Of a DNA stretch of 64,000 nucleotides, positions 50,287-59,914 are shown in pieces. Below the pieces are notes generated by a model that saw nothing but the letters and a program-made list of their open reading frames with translations, did not search any database and was not told the DNA's origin. Within the stretch, counting starts at the first letter, position 1. Every line of letters begins with the position of its first letter. The translations under genes were made by a program, and so were the position numbers. This DNA is from Aequorivita sublithincola DSM 14238 (lineage in GTDB: Bacteria; Bacteroidota; Bacteroidia; Flavobacteriales; Flavobacteriaceae): positions 2,879,001 to 2,943,000 of the forward strand of contig NC_018013.1 of the NCBI RefSeq assembly GCF_000265385.1. The letters are read 5' to 3'.

Positions 50287-52362
50287 ATGAAAAATCTTGT
50301 ACTACTCTTCGTTCTTTTTCCTTTCGTATTGTTCGCAAATGCTGAAAAACCTTCACAATCTAAAATTGAAAAAGTAACTGTTTATTTGGAAGGTGCTTCC
50401 ATTGAGCGAACTTCTTCAATTAATCTTCTTAAAGGCGAAAATACCTTCGTCTTCAACAATCTTTCGCCAGATATTGATGAAAATAGCATCCAGATTTCAG
50501 GATTGGGCGATGCTTCGGTGTTATCAATCGTTTTCAATATAGATTTTTTGGAGAAAAAGGAAGCTTCACAGGAATATCAATCAATAGAAAATCTGTTGAA
50601 AACTTTTCAACAGCAAAAAAACCAAATTGAAAATGAAATTGCGGGTTATAATGAAGAGTTGCAATTGCTTCAAAAAAACCAACGCATCAACAGCGACGCT
50701 ACGAATCTTTCTGTGGAAATGATAAAAGAAATGTCCGCTTACTACCGAAACCGTGTAACCGAAATAAAAAACGCAATCTACAAACAGCAATTATTGTTGG
50801 CAGAATTGCACAAGACAATTGCAGACCACCAAAACGAACTTTTAAAATTGGACGATTCCAAAAAGGAACAACGAGGTGAAATAACGTTGAAACTGAATTC
50901 CCCAAAACCAGCAAATCTTGTGTTAAAATTTACCTATAACATTAAAAATGCGGGTTGGTTTCCATTGTATGACATTCGCGCTACAAACACCTCCTCGCCT
51001 ATTAAGTTTTCGTATAAAGCCAATGTTTATCAACAAAGCGGCACAGATTGGGAAAATGTAAACGTCGTACTTTCCACAGGCGACCCGAATACAAATAATA
51101 TTAAACCAACCTTGTTTCCAAAGTATCTTAATTTCAACAATAAAAGTTATGCCAGCACAACGCCAGTGCGCAGTAAAGGCTATAAATACAACCCAACAAT
51201 TCGTAAAGTGAGCGGAACAATATATGACAATTCTGGCTTACCATTGCCAGGGGTAAACGTAATTGTTGCAGGAACTTCAAAAGGAACGCAAACTGATTTT
51301 GATGGAAATTATACTTTAGACGTTCAAGGCTCTCGCGAACTGACATTTAGTTATGTAGGTTTTGAAGTTGAAACATTGCCAGTTTATGCGAGTGTGATGA
51401 ATGTTACGTTACAAGTGAATTCTTCAACTTTAGATGAAATTGTGGTAACTGGTTACGGAAGTATAGACAGAGAACTTTCAGGAAAGGCTGCGGGTGTTCA
51501 AGTAACTAACGGTAAACCTGGTCAAAGTACTTTTGTTAGAATAAGAGGAATGGGCAGTTTAACAGCATCAAATCAATTGTATATTGTGGATGGCGTTCCT
51601 GTAGATGAAAGTGATCTTTCAAGTATTATAAAAGATGTGCGGGTGTTAAAGAATTCTGAAGCAACAAGTCAATATGGTTCTAGAGGTAGAAACGGCGTTG
51701 TAGTAATTACAATGAAAAGTGGTGCAGAAATGAATGTTTCAGCAAAAGAAGAAGGTTTAACCACAACCCGTTTCGAAATAAGAGAAAAATACACCATAAA
51801 ATCCAACGCCGAAATAACCGTGATTGAAGTTGATAATTTTGAATTGCCAGCTATCTTTCAGCATTACGCAGCACCTGAGCTTAACGAAAATGTATTTCTT
51901 ACCGCAACCATTAAAGACTGGGAAAAGTATGATTTCCTTACTGGCGAAGCAAATATTTATTTTGAAGGAAATTACGCCGGAAAATCATACATAGATCCAC
52001 AAGCAACCGCAGACAGCCTAAACCTTTCTCTTGGAATGGATCCAAATATTATTGTAAAGCGTGAAAAGCTAGAAAACTTCAAGAGCAAATCCTTTTTGGG
52101 CGGAACTCGAATTGTAGATAAAGGCTATAAAATTGAAGTAAAAAACAATAAGAAAACCACAATAAATCTTGTACTTGAAGATAGAATCCCAATTTCAGAA
52201 AACAAGGAAATTAAAGTGGAAGACCTAAAAACCGGTACTGCAGAATACAACGACAAAACTGGGATATTACGATGGAAACTTCACCTGCAACCCAATGCTA
52301 CGGATAAAAAAGATTTTACTTATACTGTGAAGTATCCTAAGTTTAAGAAAGTTTCTTTGTAG
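50287..52362 (+). CDS. MuiA-type DUF4139 protein interrupted by a CarboxypepD_reg and TonB-plug-like insertion
   Basis: The 691-residue exported protein (signal LLFVLFPFVLFANA) has the mucoidy-inhibitor MuiA pattern: DUF4140 (about 27-95), a coiled coil (about 95-190) and DUF4139 from about 200. Between about 305 and 480, DUF4139 is split by a SusC-like segment: a beta-sandwich with VSGTIYDNSGLPLPGVNV and DGNYTLDV, then a STLDEIVVTGYG and VRIRGMGS, DGVPVDESD, RGRNGVVVITMKSG plug-like stretch. DUF4139 resumes at about 495. TAGTTTTG at 50251-50258 is a candidate -7 box. This nested insertion may let the protein contact SusC/TonB-type channels. Confidence 0.85.
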   Translation: MKNLVLLFVLFPFVLFANAEKPSQSKIEKVTVYLEGASIERTSSINLLKGENTFVFNNLSPDIDENSIQISGLGDASVLSIVFNIDFLEKKEASQEYQSIENLLKTFQQQKNQIENEIAGYNEELQLLQKNQRINSDATNLSVEMIKEMSAYYRNRVTEIKNAIYKQQLLLAELHKTIADHQNELLKLDDSKKEQRGEITLKLNSPKPANLVLKFTYNIKNAGWFPLYDIRATNTSSPIKFSYKANVYQQSGTDWENVNVVLSTGDPNTNNIKPTLFPKYLNFNNKSYASTTPVRSKGYKYNPTIRKVSGTIYDNSGLPLPGVNVIVAGTSKGTQTDFDGNYTLDVQGSRELTFSYVGFEVETLPVYASVMNVTLQVNSSTLDEIVVTGYGSIDRELSGKAAGVQVTNGKPGQSTFVRIRGMGSLTASNQLYIVDGVPVDESDLSSIIKDVRVLKNSEATSQYGSRGRNGVVVITMKSGAEMNVSAKEEGLTTTRFEIREKYTIKSNAEITVIEVDNFELPAIFQHYAAPELNENVFLTATIKDWEKYDFLTGEANIYFEGNYAGKSYIDPQATADSLNLSLGMDPNIIVKREKLENFKSKSFLGGTRIVDKGYKIEVKNNKKTTINLVLEDRIPISENKEIKVEDLKTGTAEYNDKTGILRWKLHLQPNATDKKDFTYTVKYPKFKKVSL

Positions 52363-52369
52363 GTTTTAA

Positions 52370-52405
52370 TTTTTAAAAGTGAAGCAATTGCTTCACTTTT
52401 AAAAA
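52370..52405. terminator. Bidirectional terminator, 16-bp perfect stem
   Basis: TTTTTAAAAGTGAAGC and its exact complement flank an AATT loop (52370-52405). It lies between two convergent genes and has T-runs in both directions. Confidence 0.9.
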
Positions 52406-52406
52406 T

Positions 52407-53219
52407 TTAATTAATTATCTGGCCTGCATTGAGAGATCCTTGGGAGCTTACAGCTGGAGGATTCCACATAAAATCTCCATAAGAATTTCCTGTTCCTGTT
52501 AGTTGAAGTGAATTACCAATTGGCGTTGTTGTATCAGATTCTTCAACTCCTATATCTATAGATGTCATTCCATTGGCCGTATTATTGGTTGCCATAAAAA
52601 TTCCTTCATAACTGATAAATTGTATTACTTGACTGTTTGATATTTTTATCAATGCAATCCCATCTGCCGAAGTGGAAGTACCTTCAATACCATTTTGAAT
52701 ATTTGATCGAGTAAAAGAAAGCGCTCCAAATGAATTTGACTCAAAATCTATAATTCCTGAAAGAAGAAAAGAATCATAGGTTTTGCCATCAGTGCCATTA
52801 TAAAGCAAAATTCTATATTTACTTAAATCTAAACCTGATGGTCCTGCTATTTCAATAAACTCACTTTCGTCAGCACCAACATTATCATAGTGAAATTCAT
52901 TTATCCAAGGCTCTGTTGGTATTGTATTTAAACAATAAATACTCTCCCAAGCGCTTCCATTCCATATTTGTAAACATCCTAAGCTTTCAACAAAAACTAA
53001 AAGACCTACATCTATCGAGGTAGCATTAATAGATTGTCTTGCAGCAAAATTAGGCACTCGTGGAGGCATAAATCCACGATAGGCTCCAGTTGCGTTTGTT
53101 TGACTGCTAACCTCCAGCATAGCCACAGAGGAAGGTGTTGTAGTTCCAATTCCAACTTGGCAATAAGAATTTGTTGTAAAAAGTGTAAACGCGATGAAGA
53201 TGAAGAATAATTTTTTCAT
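52407..53219 (-). CDS. Exported protein with a lamin-tail-like domain
   Basis: The 270-residue secreted protein has a signal ending TNSYCQ. It starts VGIGTTTPSSVAMLEVSS, the common N-terminal motif of Bacteroidota fibre and tail-like surface proteins. A second domain (WINEFHYDNVGADESEFIE, then LDLSKYRILLYNG) has the lamin-tail domain pattern often attached to extracellular nucleases. The nuclease itself is absent. No T9SS sorting domain is evident at the C-terminus, so it may be periplasmic or surface-bound by another route. Confidence 0.75.
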   Translation of the reverse strand: MKKLFFIFIAFTLFTTNSYCQVGIGTTTPSSVAMLEVSSQTNATGAYRGFMPPRVPNFAARQSINATSIDVGLLVFVESLGCLQIWNGSAWESIYCLNTIPTEPWINEFHYDNVGADESEFIEIAGPSGLDLSKYRILLYNGTDGKTYDSFLLSGIIDFESNSFGALSFTRSNIQNGIEGTSTSADGIALIKISNSQVIQFISYEGIFMATNNTANGMTSIDIGVEESDTTTPIGNSLQLTGTGNSYGDFMWNPPAVSSQGSLNAGQIIN

Positions 53220-53416
53220 AACTATGATGTTTATATAGTTAAGAAAGGCAAGGATTCAGAAATATAGCCTATGCCTATCTTTCTGGGGAGATAATAAATT
53301 TAATTAAATTATTAATTTCCACAAAATTTCCTCATCATTTTTTTTCGGGCTAAAAAATTCAGTTAAAATTGCGGAATCGATTTAGAGAAAATTTAGAATA
53401 ACAGTTATTGAAATTT

Positions 53417-54862
53417 TTAAGATTCCAAATCAAAAGTCTCAGAAGGGTTTTCCTGTGGTTTATAATTCAGCATTCCTTCTCCTTTAGCTATTATAGTACA
53501 AACTGTGGCATCTCCAGTTACATTTACTACGGTTCTAAACATATCCAAAATTCTATCTACTGGAAAGATAATAGCAATCCAAGCAGGATTAAGACCAACG
53601 GATTCTAAAACGATAATTAGCATTACCAAACCTGCGCTTGGCACTGCCGCAGAGCCTATAGATGCTAAAGTGGCTGTTAAAACAATCGTTAATTGTTGTC
53701 CCATTGTGAGATCGATCATATGTAACTGCGCAAGAAAAACAACTGCTACGGCTTGGTAGAGACAGGTTCCATCCATATTTACGGTTGCTCCAATTGGCAA
53801 AACGAAACTGGTTATTTTTTTGTTTACTCCTAGGTTTTCTTCCACGCACTCCATTGTTACTGGTAATGTTGCGGCGCTACTAGAAGTGGAAAACGCAAGC
53901 GTTTGTGCGGGAGCCATTGCTTTAAAAAATCCTTTGTAGGGTATTATTTTTACAAATAATTTCATCAATAAAGGATAGATCACAAAAATCATTAACATTA
54001 GGCCTAAAAACACTGTTAATGAATACCAACTTAAACCTTTAAAAATTTCATATACTTTACCTATATTATCTCCTGCCATTTTACTTACAACGCCTGCCAA
54101 CAATGCAAACACGAAAAATGGTGCGGCTTGCATTACCAAATCTACCATCTTCAAAAATACTTCCATGGCGCTATCCATGAAGTCTGTAACAGGTTTTGAT
54201 TTTTCATTTGGAATCAACAGTAAGCACACTCCAAAAAAGATTCCGAAGAAAATGATTTGAAGCATCAATCCATTGTTTGACAGTGAATTGAAGAAGTTTT
54301 CCGGAACAATATCTACCAAAGGCTGTAAAGGTGAAGTTTCTTTGGTTTTTTCTGCAGTCTCCATCTTTTCTGCTACCGAAGCGTCTTTAAGATCTCCTTT
54401 TGAAAGATCTGTAATTTTTTGCGCTCGCTCAAAAAATGCAGGGTCCTGCAGATAGTTAATACCATCTTTTGGTGGATGCCCTTCTGACGAGGCCCAAATT
54501 TCATAACTTATACGATTATCAATCCTACTCTGTTCATCAATCAGTTTTCCTGGTTTTATAGTGTTTACCATTAAAAGTCCAAGCCCTACTGCAAATAGCG
54601 TGGTTAAGAGATAGGCTAAAAGCGTCTTCCCTCCCATTCTTCCTAAACTGGATGGATCGCCAATATTGGCTACTCCAGTAATTATGGAAACCAAAACTAA
54701 TGGCACTGCAATTAATTTTAAAAGATTAATGAAAATTGTACCGAAAGGGGCAATCCAATCAATGGTAAACTCACTCCATCCTAATTTACTCGAAAGTAGA
54801 GCCCAAATAATTCCTAAAACCAATCCTATGATAATTTTCCAGTGTAGTGCGAGTTTTTTCAT
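53417..54862 (-). CDS. DAACS-family dicarboxylate/amino-acid:cation symporter
   Basis: The 481-residue inner-membrane transporter of the GltP/DctA family has about eight helices and two re-entrant hairpins. Signature elements are LAFSTSSSAATLPVTM (serine-rich hairpin HP1), ATVNMDGTCLYQAVA (NMDGT cation site) and ASIGSAAVPSAGLVML (HP2). The C-terminal VVNVTGDATVCTIIA has the substrate Asp and Thr. A hydrophilic insert (about residues 120-185) is longer than in E. coli proteins. It should take up glutamate, aspartate or C4-dicarboxylates with Na+ or H+. Confidence 0.93.
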   Translation of the reverse strand: MKKLALHWKIIIGLVLGIIWALLSSKLGWSEFTIDWIAPFGTIFINLLKLIAVPLVLVSIITGVANIGDPSSLGRMGGKTLLAYLLTTLFAVGLGLLMVNTIKPGKLIDEQSRIDNRISYEIWASSEGHPPKDGINYLQDPAFFERAQKITDLSKGDLKDASVAEKMETAEKTKETSPLQPLVDIVPENFFNSLSNNGLMLQIIFFGIFFGVCLLLIPNEKSKPVTDFMDSAMEVFLKMVDLVMQAAPFFVFALLAGVVSKMAGDNIGKVYEIFKGLSWYSLTVFLGLMLMIFVIYPLLMKLFVKIIPYKGFFKAMAPAQTLAFSTSSSAATLPVTMECVEENLGVNKKITSFVLPIGATVNMDGTCLYQAVAVVFLAQLHMIDLTMGQQLTIVLTATLASIGSAAVPSAGLVMLIIVLESVGLNPAWIAIIFPVDRILDMFRTVVNVTGDATVCTIIAKGEGMLNYKPQENPSETFDLES

Positions 54863-54922
54863 TTATAGTTTTTAGACGTTAGTGGGTAGACGTTAGTAGT
54901 GTGTTTCGTTAATTTTACAATC

Positions 54923-55987
54923 CTACAATTTAGAAGTTTTATTTAACAACCAAAAATCGGCAATTACTAAAGCGGCCATTGCTTCAACAATTGGTACTGC
55001 TCGTGGCACCACACAAGGGTCGTGACGGCCTTTGCCTTCGGCTATTGCTTTGTTTCCGTCACTGTCTATGGTTTCTTGTTTTTGCATGATTGTAGCTACA
55101 GGTTTGAAAGCCACTTTAAAATAGATGTCTTCGCCATTGCTTATTCCACCTTGAATTCCGCCGCTATGATTGGTTTTTGTACCTCCGTTTTCATTAAAAG
55201 CATCGTTGTGCTCGCTGCCTTTCATTGTAGTTCCAGCAAAACCGCTTCCGTATTCAAAACCTTTTACGGCGTTTATGGAAAGCATAGCTTTGCCAAGTTC
55301 TGCGTGAAGTTTGTCGAAAACAGGTTCACCCAGACTAACTGGTACGTTTTGAATAACGCAAGTAACGGTTCCGCCAACAGTATCGCCTTCTTTTCTGATG
55401 GATTTTATGAAATCTTCCATTTTTGAAGCCATTTTGGCATCTGGGCAACGGACTGGATTTTTTTCGATTTCTGAAAAATCTACTTCGGAATAATTTTTTT
55501 TGAGTTCCATTTCGCCTACGGAAGAAACATAGGCGGTAATTTTAATACTGTTTAGCAATTGTTTTGCAATCGCTCCAGCCACTACTCTACAAGCCGTTTC
55601 GCGAGCAGAAGAGCGTCCACCGCCACGATAATCGCGGATTCCGTATTTTTTATCGTAGGTATAATCAGCGTGAGATGGGCGGTAAATATCTTTTATATGA
55701 CTGTAGTCTTGGCTTTTTTGATTTGTATTTTCAATGATGAAGCCAATAGATGTACCAGTTGTTTTTCCTTCAAATATTCCTGAAAGAAATTTTACTTCGT
55801 CTTCTTCTTTTCGTTGTGTAACGATTTCAGACTGACCGGGTTTACGGCGTTGCATTTCAGTTTGTATCGCTTCAAAATTTAAGGAAAGTCCTGCTGGACA
55901 TCCATCTATAATTCCGCCAATAGCCTCGCCGTGCGATTCGCCAAAGGTGGTTAGTTTAAAGATTTTTCCGAAGGAATTGCCCGCCAT
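54923..55987 (-). CDS. aroC: Chorismate synthase
   Basis: The 354-residue enzyme removes phosphate from EPSP to form chorismate, using reduced FMN. The protein has all main family signatures: [18 protein letters not shown] near the start, [15 protein letters not shown] [19 protein letters not shown], and ESHGD-like and FKPVATI and [14 protein letters not shown] near the end. Both conserved His residues lie in GESHGE and GRHDPC. It appears to be transcribed alone. Confidence 0.97.
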   Translation of the reverse strand: MAGNSFGKIFKLTTFGESHGEAIGGIIDGCPAGLSLNFEAIQTEMQRRKPGQSEIVTQRKEEDEVKFLSGIFEGKTTGTSIGFIIENTNQKSQDYSHIKDIYRPSHADYTYDKKYGIRDYRGGGRSSARETACRVVAGAIAKQLLNSIKITAYVSSVGEMELKKNYSEVDFSEIEKNPVRCPDAKMASKMEDFIKSIRKEGDTVGGTVTCVIQNVPVSLGEPVFDKLHAELGKAMLSINAVKGFEYGSGFAGTTMKGSEHNDAFNENGGTKTNHSGGIQGGISNGEDIYFKVAFKPVATIMQKQETIDSDGNKAIAEGKGRHDPCVVPRAVPIVEAMAALVIADFWLLNKTSKL

Positions 55988-56053
55988 AGGTTGGTTTTCA
56001 ACAAATGTAAACTTTCGGGTTTAATTATTCAAGATTCAAGGTTTAAAATTCAA

Positions 56054-56071
56054 TCCCGATAGCTATCGGGA
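56054..56071. repeat. Perfect palindrome TCCCGATAGCTATCGGGA
   Basis: An 18-base perfect palindrome upstream of aroC. CCCGATAGCTATCGGG-type elements are dispersed in Bacteroidota genomes, and a partial copy (TTTCGGGATT) follows it by a few bases. It could form a hairpin in transcripts. Confidence 0.7.
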
Positions 56072-56212
56072 CAAGATTTCGGGATTAAAATTTTAGGGAT
56101 TTTGATTGAAAAGAACTAGGACTTAAGGGAAACAGAAGTCAAGACTGAAATGAAACAAGACATAAGAGAACCATGATCCAAGGCTTTACCACTCCTAACC
56201 AACGTTTTAAAT

Positions 56213-56250
56213 CTAACCCTTCCAGCGGTTTAAACGCTGAAAGGGTTTAG
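56213..56250. repeat. Hairpin repeat, AACCCTT-CAGCG...CGCTG-AAGGGTT
   Basis: AACCCTTCCAGCG pairs with CGCTGAAAGGGTT (one C/A mismatch) across a GTTTAAA loop. It is near the 3' end of the flavin monooxygenase gene. It has no clear T-run, so it looks like a dispersed repeat rather than a terminator. Confidence 0.6.
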
Positions 56251-56267
56251 TCCGAATAAATTCATAA

Positions 56268-57611
56268 TTAATAAACCTGCATATCTTCTTGAAGAGGTTT
56301 TGTGGAATTTGCCAATGATTTATTTTTAAAACCATTTAACTTCTTATCTATTTCTAATCCTTTTTTCTCTAGTTTATTTATTCTTTTTTCGGTTTTTTGA
56401 ATCCATTTTATCACTTGAGCCCCGCCGAATAAATGGCTGGTTGGTAAGGGTTCTCCAGTTTCTTTTAGGATCAGACCCACAGGACATTCAACTTTATCTT
56501 GAAGTTTTACGAAGCGAGTCAATAAATCTGCGTAAGGCGCAATCAAGGAGCCTACACCTCCTCTAGGTTGCATCCAGCCTACTAAATAAAGTCCTTTGTA
56601 GGTGTCGTACATACTGAAACCATACACTTTTACGTGTGCTTTTTCAACCCTGCAAAGTTCTTTAGGTAGAAAAGGGAAATCGGTTTTAAAACCAGTTGCG
56701 TAAACAATTGTATCTACATCTTCAATACTTCCATCTTGGAATTCTACTTGCTTTCCTAAAAACTTTTTTACGGCGCCTTTGATGATGGTTCTGCCGTGTT
56801 TAACGTGCATTAAGGTTTCAGTATTTACTGTTGGATGGCGGTCAAAAACTTTGGATTCAGGTTTCGGTAAGCCGTATTCTTTGTGACTTCCAATGGTAAG
56901 TTTTAACATCACTTTAATTAATCGCTCGCGAACCCAATCTGGTATTGGCGGTACAGTTAATGAAGCCAAAGGTTTTCCCATAAAGGTTTTTGGGAAGATC
57001 CAAATACCGCGGCGAACGCTTAAAAATTTTTTTGAACTTACTCGCGCAGATTCTGAAGCAATATCGAACGCAGAATTTCCTGCGCCAATTACTAAAACTC
57101 TTTTGTCTTTTAGCTGATCTGATGATTTGTAATCTTTGGAATGAAAAGAATCACCAGTAAATTCACCTTCATATTTTGGAAAATTTTTGCTCCAATGATG
57201 ACCATTACAAACGATTACTCCTTTGAAAGTTTTGGTTGTATTATCTGAAAAAATTACTTCCCATAAATTATCTTCTATAGGATTAACGTGAATTACTTTT
57301 GTATTGAATTGAATAGCTTCCGTTAAATCATAATGAGCTGCGTAGCTTCTATAATATGCCAGCATTTGCCCACTACTTGGAAAATCGGGATAATCTTCAG
57401 GCATTTTAAAATCTGGATATTCCATCACTCTTCTAGCAGAAAGTATATGTGCAGATTTGTAAGTGCCGTGATACCAATTGCCACCCACATCATCATCAGC
57501 ATCTACTTGTTGATAGGGAATTCTTGCTTCTTTGAAAGCTTTTGCAACTGCTAAACCAACAGGTCCTGCGCCAATTATTAAATAATGATTATCGAAACTC
57601 TCACTTTTCAT
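56268..57611 (-). CDS. Flavin-containing monooxygenase-like protein
   Basis: The 447-residue enzyme has FAD motif IIGAGPVGLAVAKAF, the FMO fingerprint FTGDSFHSKDY (FxGxxxHxxxY) and NADPH motif VLVIGAGNSAFDIA. DTIVYATGF is the usual ATG-type motif near the C-terminal end. It should oxygenate soft nucleophiles (N or S), or act as a Baeyer-Villiger-type oxidant. The start is taken as Met at 57611 (MKSESFDNHYLII), dropping 14 upstream residues from 57653. Substrate unknown. Confidence 0.9.
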   Translation of the reverse strand: MKSESFDNHYLIIGAGPVGLAVAKAFKEARIPYQQVDADDDVGGNWYHGTYKSAHILSARRVMEYPDFKMPEDYPDFPSSGQMLAYYRSYAAHYDLTEAIQFNTKVIHVNPIEDNLWEVIFSDNTTKTFKGVIVCNGHHWSKNFPKYEGEFTGDSFHSKDYKSSDQLKDKRVLVIGAGNSAFDIASESARVSSKKFLSVRRGIWIFPKTFMGKPLASLTVPPIPDWVRERLIKVMLKLTIGSHKEYGLPKPESKVFDRHPTVNTETLMHVKHGRTIIKGAVKKFLGKQVEFQDGSIEDVDTIVYATGFKTDFPFLPKELCRVEKAHVKVYGFSMYDTYKGLYLVGWMQPRGGVGSLIAPYADLLTRFVKLQDKVECPVGLILKETGEPLPTSHLFGGAQVIKWIQKTEKRINKLEKKGLEIDKKLNGFKNKSLANSTKPLQEDMQVY

Positions 57612-57745
57612 ATTTTTATACTCTCTGTTATGGGTTTGTTTGATTTTTATCAAGACTCAATATAAAAATCTGAAAAAAATATGTCTTCAGTTTCTTTCGT
57701 CCCTTTTCCTGAAAAGTTTGGTAATCTACAAATTTTATTGAGGGG

Positions 57746-58405
57746 TTATTCAGCTTTATCAAAAAACTTCCATATAAAAATCGCAAATATAGCTCCCAAT
57801 GTAGGCCCAACAATGTAAATCCAAAGTGAAGTTAAATTTCCAGATAACAAAGCTGGGGCAAAACTTCTTGCTGGATTAAATGAACCTCCTGAAATTGGAC
57901 CGGCAACCAAAATTATTCCTGTTACAACCAAACCAATCTTTAAGCCAACCATAGACGAAAAATCCTTTTGTGAAGTTATTCCTAAAATAGTAAGCATTAA
58001 AAAGAAAGTTAAAATAGTTTCAAGAATAAAGGATTGCATAACTCCGCCAGACGGCAGTGTTGCTCCTAAAGTTAAGTTTTCAGGAAACATGAATTTTAGA
58101 AGTGCGCTTGCTACAATTGCACCTAAAACTTGAGCAATTATATAAAAAGAAGCGTCTTTTATTTTAATTACTTTTCCCAATAATAAAGCTATTGTAACCG
58201 AAGGATTAATGTGCGATCCAGAAATGCTTCCGAAAATATAAATCATTGCACTAACTATAATTCCAAAAGCAAATGAAATTCCCACTAAACCCAAGCTACC
58301 TCCAGATTCTTGATTTACAATTATGGCTCCTGTTCCGCAGAAAACTAAAGCGAAAGTGCCAATGAATTCGGCTGTATATTTTTTTAGGTCGTGATTATTA
58401 CCCAT
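57746..58405 (-). CDS. Aquaporin/MIP-family channel
   Basis: The 219-residue protein has six membrane helices and two half-helix loops. The first pore motif is NPS (SGSHINPSVTIAL) instead of NPA and the second is NPARS with the selectivity Arg. Thus the channel is intact but variant. AEFIGTFALVFCGTGA is the typical helix 1. Selectivity (water, glycerol or other) is not determined by what is visible. The two genes around it are in the same orientation. Confidence 0.92.
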   Translation of the reverse strand: MGNNHDLKKYTAEFIGTFALVFCGTGAIIVNQESGGSLGLVGISFAFGIIVSAMIYIFGSISGSHINPSVTIALLLGKVIKIKDASFYIIAQVLGAIVASALLKFMFPENLTLGATLPSGGVMQSFILETILTFFLMLTILGITSQKDFSSMVGLKIGLVVTGIILVAGPISGGSFNPARSFAPALLSGNLTSLWIYIVGPTLGAIFAIFIWKFFDKAE

Positions 58406-58427
58406 TGGTTTGCTGACTTTTTTATAT

Positions 58428-58461
58428 GAAAAAGAGGATAACCAAAAACGATTATCCTCTT
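58428..58461 (-). terminator. Terminator after the GlcG-like gene
   Basis: AAGAGGATAA (58432-58441) pairs with TTATCCTCTT (58452-58461). On the minus strand the stem is followed by TTTC and an AT-rich run. It separates the GlcG-like gene from the aquaporin gene. Confidence 0.8.
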
Positions 58462-58481
58462 AGGAAATAAAATACTATGTA

Positions 58482-58880
58482 TTAAAGTGCTGATGCGCCA
58501 GCTCCTGCAACTGCGTGGTCATTTTCTACTGAACTACCGCTTACGCCGATTGCTCCAATAATTTCACCGTCTGCATTTTTAACTGGAATTCCTCCTGGGA
58601 AAGTAATTAAACCTCCGTTAGAGTGCTCAATGTTGTATAAAGAACCTCCTGGTTGTGATAATTCACCTACAATTCCTGTGTTCATATCAAAGAAACGAGC
58701 TGTTTTTGCTTTCTTAATAGAAATGTCAAGAGATCCCAACCAAGCTCCGTCCATACGAACAAATGCTACTAGATTTGCCCCTGCGTCTACAACTGCGATA
58801 TTCATTTTGGTATCTATAGCTGTCGCTTTTTCTTTTGCTGCGGCTACTAATTTTTCTGCTTGTGCTAATGTAATATTCAT
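58482..58880 (-). CDS. GlcG/HbpS-family protein
   Basis: The 132-residue protein has the GlcG/HbpS (DUF336) pattern: [54 protein letters not shown], and [37 protein letters not shown]. Members bind heme or cobalamin, or sit in glycolate operons. It has no signal peptide, unlike the exported HbpS. A clear terminator follows. A nearby AraC-type regulator is in the same orientation but has its own spacing. Confidence 0.9.
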   Translation of the reverse strand: MNITLAQAEKLVAAAKEKATAIDTKMNIAVVDAGANLVAFVRMDGAWLGSLDISIKKAKTARFFDMNTGIVGELSQPGGSLYNIEHSNGGLITFPGGIPVKNADGEIIGAIGVSGSSVENDHAVAGAGASAL

Positions 58881-59016
58881 GATTTTCTGTTTTAGTTTTG
58901 TTTTTAATTATGATGCAAATATACAACCCAGGTTAAGGTTTCCATTTATCAAAACAGGTCAGTGATTTATGAAAAAAGGTCAATTGCTGGAATTGGTTCA
59001 AATTTCACCTAAAAAA

Positions 59017-59856
59017 CTATGAAGAAGTCTCGCTCGGACTGAAACCGAATTTGTTTTTGAAGGCAATACTAAAGTTGGAAAGGTTGTTATACCCAAAATC
59101 CAAATAGATTTCTGAAGGTTTTAAATGGCCCTGCTCAAGGGTTTCCTTTGCCTTTTGAAGTCGCTTGTCCTGCAACCATTTTCCTGGAGAGGTTTTATAT
59201 TCTTTGATGAAATTGCGTTTAAAAGTTGATAAACTCATATTACACAGGAAAGCAATTTCCTCCAATTTTAAGTTGGAATGTATTTTACTTTCCACTGTTT
59301 TTTTAAAAGCTGAACTTTCATTAATTATTAAGGAGTATAGGTATAGTTCAAAACTTTTGCCGTATTTCTGGATTAAATAAAGCATCAATTCTTCAAATTT
59401 TACAGAAAGTAGATTTTCCATAAAAATTGCTGGCGCGTTGCTAATTGTAGACAAAGAGTTTAAATAGGAAGTAATATAATTATCATTTCCTATTATGAAA
59501 TATGGCACTTCATCCTTCACAACGGTTTTGTTTTCAGTGTGTTTCTCTAAAAATTCTTTTAGCCTTTTTTCTGAAAAGAAGAAGAGTTTGCAGTAGTAAT
59601 TGGTTTCGGTATCCAATAATTCCGTCCAAAGCCAATTTCCTTTTTTCAACAACAATGATTGGTCTTTATTAACAGCGACGGCTGTTCCTGCGAAGTGAAC
59701 TTGCTTTTTTCCAACCTGCAAAAAGCTAAACATATTCATCCCCAAATTCACCTTGCTTTTTACTACATCTTGCTTCATTATGAAGTCATAGACGAATAAA
59801 TCTGGCATTTCCTTAGTATCGTCAAGGTAAATTTGGGGGATGTTTTCTATGGGCAT
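59017..59856 (-). CDS. AraC-family transcriptional regulator
   Basis: The 279-residue protein has a C-terminal double helix-turn-helix (LKLEEIAFLCNMSLSTFKRNF, then LKPSEIYLDFGYNNLSNFSIAFKNKFGFSPSE). The N-terminal ligand domain is about 170 residues long. Met at 59856 (MPIENIP) is chosen since the upstream in-frame start (59892) is only TTG. It lies 58 bases after a GyrI-like gene, on the same strand; AraC and GyrI domains often work as regulator and effector. Confidence 0.88.
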   Translation of the reverse strand: MPIENIPQIYLDDTKEMPDLFVYDFIMKQDVVKSKVNLGMNMFSFLQVGKKQVHFAGTAVAVNKDQSLLLKKGNWLWTELLDTETNYYCKLFFFSEKRLKEFLEKHTENKTVVKDEVPYFIIGNDNYITSYLNSLSTISNAPAIFMENLLSVKFEELMLYLIQKYGKSFELYLYSLIINESSAFKKTVESKIHSNLKLEEIAFLCNMSLSTFKRNFIKEYKTSPGKWLQDKRLQKAKETLEQGHLKPSEIYLDFGYNNLSNFSIAFKNKFGFSPSETSS

Positions 59857-59914
59857 AAGTAGTTTTTTTAAAATCTTGTTTTGGAAAAACAATAGCTAGA
59901 TATAAACCTCGTTT

